From Pseudoalteromonas aurantia 208 (GTDB lineage: Bacteria > Pseudomonadota > Gammaproteobacteria > Enterobacterales > Alteromonadaceae): a stretch of 64,000 nt of DNA. Position numbers and translations under genes: made by a program. Shown here piece by piece: positions 61,401-64,000 of this stretch. Location: NCBI RefSeq assembly GCF_014858725.1, contig NZ_AQGV01000015.1, forward strand, positions 682,001 to 746,000, in the 5' to 3' direction. The first letter of the stretch is position 1, and every line of letters begins with the position of its first letter. The notes beneath the pieces are model-generated. The model did no database searches. It was not told where the DNA came from and saw nothing but the letters and a program-made list of their open reading frames with translations.

Positions 61401-62671
61401 GTTGTGTATTGACCATTATCACTGGTTATATGCAGTGCCGCACTCACTAGTTCAGTACTGTTTGATGTCGGTATTCCGGAAATATCACCGTACTGATTAA
61501 CTTTTATCCAATCAGCGTTGTCATTGTCTGGCCATATTCGATGCATTGAATAACTAACAGGGCCAACCGGACTATCATACCTGTTGGATTTCCTGCCTGA
61601 TAGGGAGAGTTGCTGACCGGCAAATACCTCTGCAGCTGGAAATTCAAAGGTTTTTATAGGAGCGACTTGGACATCTTCGGAAATAATAATGGTTATAGGT
61701 GGAAATTCAATCGTATTGTGATCATTGGTCGCGGTAATTAAAATGTTATCGTAAATACCCGCTTGAGGAGCTTTACCGTAAATAGCGTCCGAGTATGAAA
61801 GGATTTCTAACCAATCAGGGTTATTTTTTATCGTAAAACGATAGTCACTGGATTCATTAATGTTTATATATTCATGAATATTGAGGCTTGTGCCTCCATA
61901 TATAATGGGATCTAAGCGAGGGGAAGGAGTTAGGTTATCGACTATATCGATCTTAAAATCTCGAGTGATAGAGTGAATTGAATTATAGGCTGTGAGCCTT
62001 ATTGTATATGTTCCAATATTGTTGCTTGGCTTTGAGGTTATCGTCTGGGTGTGGTGGTGAAACATAAACTTGTCATTATCTACCGCTCCTTCTTCTAAGC
62101 GATAGTTGTAGCTAGCGGCATAGTTAGGGCTATCGTATTGCAAAAATATACGAAGTGGTTCACTACCAGAGATTTTAAACTTATTACCATCAAGTAACAT
62201 TTTTTTAGGTGGGTGTTCATTATTATAAATTGCTGTTGAGGCTTTCCAGCCTGTGGCGCTGAATAGTGCACTAAAGGTTTTTTTTGGTGTTGAAGTAGAA
62301 GACGCAATAGTAAATTTGTTGTAGTAAGAATAACTAATACTTGTGGGAGGATAATCAACATTATCTGCGCCAATGAATTGTTTCTCGAACCGATTATCTC
62401 GTTGTATTTTATAAGTAACGGAAGATACTACTTTGTTTGCTTGGTTCTCATCAATACATTGAAGTGTACTAGCATTATTTTCAGTGACGACATGAAATTT
62501 TGTACATTCATCGGCATATGAGCTTAGGCTACAAAATGTCAGTAAAATATAGGCAAATACTTGATATAGATAAGTACCTTTCCAAGTAATCCCGAGATGG
62601 CTATTACACTGGCTCAAGGTTTTGTGTTTAGCTGATGAGAGGAATATCCACTCCCGTCGTTTTATAGTCAT
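52427..62671 (-). CDS. Giant Ig/cadherin-like repeat surface protein
   Basis: A 3414-residue exported protein. The start follows AAAGGA. The long signal peptide ends near residue 53 (LLTFCSLSSYADE). After a unique region come about sixteen putative-Ig (dystroglycan/cadherin-like, PF05345-type) repeats of about 94 residues, typified by SxSFxxxNKPxWxxFN, GxLSGTP and ENIIISVxDKAG, mostly ending in NVND. About ten tandem-95/VCBS-type cadherin-like repeats follow (DEDTP, GTDSFTYTV, VNDAP). Then come a Calx-beta-like region, thrombospondin type-3 calcium loops (DSDGDMIPDNEEG), a choice-of-anchor U domain (ESGYCPAS, GHWCIKLQIVDGGPNDDDG) and two more cadherin-like repeats. The C-terminus KKSSGSFNLLLLILLSLIM-RRNK is a GlyGly-CTERM-like sorting signal. 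A calcium-stiffened adhesin or matrix protein is likely. Confidence 0.92.
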   Translation of the reverse strand: MTIKRREWIFLSSAKHKTLSQCNSHLGITWKGTYLYQVFAYILLTFCSLSSYADECTKFHVVTENNASTLQCIDENQANKVVSSVTYKIQRDNRFEKQFIGADNVDYPPTSISYSYYNKFTIASSTSTPKKTFSALFSATGWKASTAIYNNEHPPKKMLLDGNKFKISGSEPLRIFLQYDSPNYAASYNYRLEEGAVDNDKFMFHHHTQTITSKPSNNIGTYTIRLTAYNSIHSITRDFKIDIVDNLTPSPRLDPIIYGGTSLNIHEYININESSDYRFTIKNNPDWLEILSYSDAIYGKAPQAGIYDNILITATNDHNTIEFPPITIIISEDVQVAPIKTFEFPAAEVFAGQQLSLSGRKSNRYDSPVGPVSYSMHRIWPDNDNADWIKVNQYGDISGIPTSNSTELVSAALHITSDNGQYTTIAPLSVTIKKSTTPTISGSPSTAVNEHQQYTFTPQASDNETPENLSYSIENMPHWADFDPTTGTLSGIPQDPDVGLYNNITIRVSDGLLTDALSSFSINVIGKNDPPIAREQHIYLNEDQMTLFMLNAEDIDSTHLTYKIIKSPQNGEITLNGSEGTYSANRNYHGSDSFTFRATDNEGLFSDAIVNITIRPINDRPSISISSTRVSILEDQFFRFTPTITDVDGDALSIHISNKPSWMSFNTMTGELSGTPKQNNIGQYYNLIYYISDGQTSANSPYFNVTVLNENDAPNLSGVALRSIDEDTQYSFKPTLIDEDHGDSHSFSILNKPSWASFNNTSGELTGTPNNDDVGIYQNIKISVVDFAGLSDSLTPFSITVNNVNNAPELTGAANSEATEEKLYSFNPTLHDIDKDDSHSFSIVNKPKWVSLNQSTGELRGYPDDNDIGEYNNILLSVTDKEGLKASLPAFRITVLNVNDEPTLTGSPLAEIDQDEQYVFTPEVIDPDKDEKHSFTIENKPSWANFNSNNGTLSGKPNNSHVGEYSNIEISVLDKSLARSLLPSFSITVNNINDAPTITGEPNKLIPQDQAYSFTPVINDIDVDDTYTVSIQNKPDWAVFNNENGGLSGTPTNEYVGNTESIILTVTDKAGEKAVLTPFIITVENTNDKPQLTGTPQLNVAQDSPYTFSPILSDIDIDDSHTFAIQNKPEWASFNTESGTLSGTPLNEHVGSTENIIISVLDKAGEKATLPAFFIQVTNVNDAPVLTGTPATSINEDVLYSFTPSLTDVDLDDSHTFSIENSPVWATFNTTSGVLSGTPTNKHIGSTENIIISVTDKAGEKETLPAFNITVKNVNDAPQLTGTPSSSVAQGSPYTFTPTLTDVDKSDSHTFAIQNRPEWARFNSESGTVSGTPLNKHVGGTENIIISVTDKAGEKATLPAFNITVKNVNDAPQLTGTPSSSVAQGSPYTFTPTLTDVDKSDSHTFAIQNRPEWARFNSESGTVSGTPLNKHVGGTENIIISVTDKTGEKATLPAFDITVENINDAPQLTGVPSSNVAQDSVYTFTPTLIDVDKSDSHTFAILNKPEWASFNSESGTLTGTPLNKHVGSTDNIIISVADKAGEKAILPTFSITVSNTNDAPQLTGTPPSSVAQDSAYTFTPTLSDIDVDDSHTFAIQNRPEWATFNTESGTLSGAPLNEHVGSSDNIIISVADKGGATATLPAFAIEVTNINDAPTLTGAPLLEVEQNNLYHFAPTLTDPDLEDIHTFSIKNKPTWLTFDDASGALTGITADKDVGTYENIIISVKDNAADSPSVSLAPFSITVINSPDIPSAEPFQFTLNEGEALTIGKVNGLLSTATDVDLDSGDTLIAILRESVKYGTLTLNESGAFIYEHDGSETLEDTFTYRVKDSTNLVSTTQTVTLTINPIDDAPIAKNDEVSTQEDTPVTFSLIDNDTDAEQKLVAASAMLVTEPKFGSVSIINGSATYTPNKHANGPDSFTYTVSDSTPLTSEPATVNIAVAAVNDAPKAVNISKMTDEDTDLVISIDDIRTQASDIEDTNPTGGIKLTSEPTHGAVTLNQANGTLTYIPNLNVVATDTFKYTIADSNEEVSNEATISINIGAINDRPVVENDSAQTDEDTPLTLDILHNDSDVEDQGFNGANIILEDQGKGEGLFDLATVTVNADGQLHIAPAKDAVGELTFTYVLTDSEALASVPATVKVTIKPVNDAPVAENNTATVQEDGSFEINILGNDTDVDANDKLDVASVTLTDAASSGTVVISATGTATYTPNENFSGSDSFTYTIKDIAGAISNKAEVLVTVEAVNDAPIATPSAMTVVEDGSIDITLTGTDIEKSALTYKISTTPSNGVLTPVSGAVWSYTPTANFNGTDSISFIANDGELDSAPAQIAITITAINDAPNAQNVSATTDEETPISITLNGSDIDGDNLSFIIINQPSNGSATLSGGQVNYIPNDDFTGTDSFNYQVNDGSLTSNSAVANIQINNVNDAPNITGTPATTVRQGNIYTFTPSATDIDSTQLSYIIVNKPTWANFDSTTGTLSGTPARGDVGTSNNISITVSDQELTASLPAFNIDVTFTNTPPRAQAQTISVQEDGTTSFIPAINDIDGDALNVEIVTQPNAGTASVQGNTLTYTPNANYNGEDTLTYIVDDGTDKSSEARIAINVVSVNDMPQANPDTFTFDGNDANRYVLDVLSNDTDLDEQPLTIVGAQTSIGSVLVENNQLVYQALTQASTTVTIHYVIVDPEQARSASSATLNITSQQTGLPVIAAPADISVDATGLFTKVELGVATATDSQGNTLAVSLVTNKRIFTPGKHLVYWQTQDSQARTAMASHTVTVNPIVSIDQGFTVSEGSSNTISVQLNGDAPSYPVTIPYTVSGSASAADHTLENGEVIITSGRSGLITFDVIQDDLQEKGEAIMITLGNEVNANSSSNTATISIEEGNIAPQITTTISQQGENRTLVAADQGEVSLLATVYDANADDVLQVSWASTDPRLHNTSGIDKEFTFSPAKLPAGNYTITASVTDNATPALTTSQDVYFEIIAQLATLTSQDSDGDMIPDNEEGYADSDGDGIPDYLDAISQPNVLQGSAGNSTAHLIEAQPGTSLRKGTSVAQNNSGGAQLLSSELPSDDTAQNVGGLYDFIASGLMNAGDVFTIVLPQYEQVPLNAIYRKYKNGEWVNFTLGDGNTVMSAQGESGYCPASSSSQWHEGLNPGHWCIKLQIVDGGPNDDDGLANKSVVDPSGMAIVLNGNSLPVTTEDTFTITAGKRTQLDVLSNDNDADGDVLSIVNVTSDIGTVELNGNDIYFTPPNNFAGLAQLTYMVGDTQGGSATGHASITIVMNSAPIATRDTASTKDNQTLEIDVLANDHDVDGDTLTVTAASVDEGSVRITSGNTLSFVPTKGFAGNATILYTISDNAGATANGEVIVTVTLSPTETPTKPTPDTQPEKVKKSSGSFNLLLLILLSLIMRRNKHLF
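58309..58872. repeat. Two near-identical 282-bp tandem units inside the giant gene
   Basis: The stretch from about 58337 to 58604 recurs at 58619 to about 58886 with at most one visible base difference, a period of 282 bases or 94 codons. Neighbouring units of the same period are clearly diverged. The pair encodes two consecutive Ig-like repeats with the same residues over most of their length. Such identity indicates a recent duplication or gene conversion. Confidence 0.9.
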
Positions 62672-62790
62672 AATAGTCCTTTCTATTACTTCAATGCGTA
62701 CTGGGTGATTAAATCAGTACTCCATGGTGTTAAATCAAAAATGGTGAGTGCAATGCACTAAATTCGTTACACTTTTTATTATTTATATGC

Positions 62791-62830
62791 AAAAAGGCAT
62801 AACAACTTTAATGCAGTAAGTTGCCATGCC
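62791..62830 (-). terminator. Rho-independent terminator on the minus strand
   Basis: Read on the minus strand, GGCATGGCAACTT pairs with AAGTTGTTATGCC (two G-U pairs) around a nine-base loop and is followed by five T. It lies about 40 bases past the stop of the upstream partial gene, so the giant gene at 62671 is probably transcribed from its own promoter between here and its start. Confidence 0.85.
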
Positions 62831-62869
62831 TAGCAGGCTTTGTAAGCGTTCGCTCAATGGGTTTTAATG

Positions 62870-64000
62870 TTACTGATCCGCTGTAATGTTTAAAAAGGCT
62901 GACTGTGCGAGCAAGTCCCTTATTTCATTGCTTGATAGCGGTTCGGTTCTTAGCCTTTGTAGTGTGGCAAAATCACCGTTAAATTGGTGAGCGGCGAGTG
63001 TTACGCTCAGTGACGGGTTACTGAGTTGTGCGGTACTTTCATTGAGGTAGTTACCAAATGATAAATCGGCAGCAATGTTTGCTTGCGCCTTGCCCCTGAT
63101 CGCCCAGCTGACATTACCATTAAATTGGTCTTGCCACCTTAGGGTAACCGTGACTTCATTTATTCTTTGATCAGCATTACCAAAGTCATATGTTACAGAT
63201 TGTGAGGCGTCACTAAATGAGTTACTAAATTCAGTAAATGCTGCGGCCAGCTCATAAGAGCCTTGAATGTGGGTAAGTGTGTTATAGGTGCCAGTATCAT
63301 CAATTGTATTAGTGACAAATGATGCAATCGTGACGGATATGCCCGCTTGAGATGAGGTTTGCTCTAAATATGAGGTGATGTAACTTTGTTCAACAATGTT
63401 AGGGAAGATATAGAGTGGGGTATCAGAAAATCGTGCATATCTAGATTGCTCTCGCGTAACAAGATTGGCAGGGTTGGTTGATATTAAAACGTATTCGTTG
63501 GCTTGTGTGTGTTGTGTCGTATTGACTACGACGCCTGTTGAGGTGAAGTCGGCATCGCTTAGTACAATGTGATTACCATCAGTGAGTGAAAACATCCCGC
63601 CACGTACATCACCTGTATTAGCATTTTTAATAAACAGGAGTTTCTCTTGTAGTGAGTTTGCACAAAGTGTTAATTCCGCTGGGCTTTTTGCTAAAATGAT
63701 ATTGTCAGAAAACCCGGTTAATGTGTAGTCTGAATTAGTTACGGCTAATTCACTAACATCAAAATTAACAGTATTACAATCGCAGCTTTGATGACCTTTG
63801 AAAGTCACTGAGCCTAATGTTAGATCACTGGCGATGTCATTTACATTGTTGATGGTGATGATTTCAGTTTGCTTTTCATTATTGCTATCAGTTTGCGTTG
63901 CAATGATAGAAATATAATGGGTATCAGCAGGTCTACTATATTGAAACAGACCGTCTGGTTTTATCACTGGTGCTTCAATGGCTTGACCTTGCTCGTTATG
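62870..64000 (-). CDS. C-terminal part of a secreted repeat protein, cut by the window edge
   Basis: The reading frame is open to the last base of the window, so the N-terminus lies outside; about 376 codons are visible. The first visible part (YISIIATQTDSNNEKQTEI followed by ITINNVND) looks like the end of a cadherin-like repeat. The rest is beta-rich, Asn/Thr/Ser-rich and low in Lys, with a cysteine pair in HQSCDCNTVNF. No known domain was recognised, and no C-terminal sorting signal or membrane helix is present; it ends AFLNITADQ. It lies 198 bases upstream of the giant surface-protein gene, in the same direction but behind a terminator. A GTG at 63967 is not the real start. A second large surface or secreted protein is the likely identity. 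Confidence 0.75.
   Translation of the reverse strand, partial: HNEQGQAIEAPVIKPDGLFQYSRPADTHYISIIATQTDSNNEKQTEIITINNVNDIASDLTLGSVTFKGHQSCDCNTVNFDVSELAVTNSDYTLTGFSDNIILAKSPAELTLCANSLQEKLLFIKNANTGDVRGGMFSLTDGNHIVLSDADFTSTGVVVNTTQHTQANEYVLISTNPANLVTREQSRYARFSDTPLYIFPNIVEQSYITSYLEQTSSQAGISVTIASFVTNTIDDTGTYNTLTHIQGSYELAAAFTEFSNSFSDASQSVTYDFGNADQRINEVTVTLRWQDQFNGNVSWAIRGKAQANIAADLSFGNYLNESTAQLSNPSLSVTLAAHQFNGDFATLQRLRTEPLSSNEIRDLLAQSAFLNITADQ

Overview
The window reads as chromosome of a marine gammaproteobacterium, most likely Pseudoalteromonas or a close relative. The grounds are the AT-leaning composition, the gene families present (AHA-type chloride-dependent alpha-amylase, ExeM/NucH nuclease, GH19 chitinase, DUF2999, a DUF3612-type regulator) and the many secreted polymer-degrading or surface proteins. 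Family names are recognised by eye from the translated sequence; no database search was run. No rRNA, tRNA, CRISPR array, prophage or intact insertion sequence was seen.

Layout. 0.4-7 kb: a PhzF-like isomerase, a small orphan, a secreted ExeM-type nuclease, and a tryptophan-to-kynurenine pair (tryptophan 2,3-dioxygenase and a kynureninase-like enzyme). 7-9.2 kb: a free-standing piece of malate synthase G divergent from an XRE/DUF3612 regulator, with three 14-bp-phased direct repeats between them. 9.2-12.8 kb: a GNAT acetyltransferase, an SDR behind two palindromes, and an outer-membrane barrel plus DUF1566 lipoprotein operon. 13-17 kb: a tight three-gene operon DUF4956 / CotH-kinase-beta-helix / VTC polyphosphate polymerase, the best candidate for an under-described system. 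17-25 kb: a helical lipoprotein and a cyclic-di-GMP cluster: a membrane PAS-PAS-GGDEF protein with a decayed EAL domain, tail-overlapping a convergent histidine kinase / response regulator / REC-GGDEF-EAL operon.

25-33.4 kb: FAD amine oxidase with a GNAT, GH19 chitinase, FG-GAP protein, an RNA m5C methyltransferase, a broken LysE-family gene and an EamA exporter. 33.5-37.7 kb: a nucleoside-salvage locus, nupC-udk divergent from deoB-deoD, with matching inverted repeats in the shared promoter region. 37.8-45.7 kb: a TPR protein, ferredoxin-NADP reductase, small secreted and orphan proteins, a histone-deacetylase-family hydrolase, a MITE-like element, and a cupin/SDR operon divergent from an HxlR regulator with a palindrome between them. 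45.7-52 kb: alpha-amylase, a second TPR protein resembling the first, a GNAT, an S41 peptidase, an intact LysE exporter and DUF2999.

52.4-64 kb: a 3414-residue surface protein of about 27 Ig/cadherin-like repeats, two of which are almost identical in DNA, ending in a choice-of-anchor U region and a GlyGly-CTERM-like tail. Upstream lies the C-terminal part of another secreted repeat protein that runs off the window.
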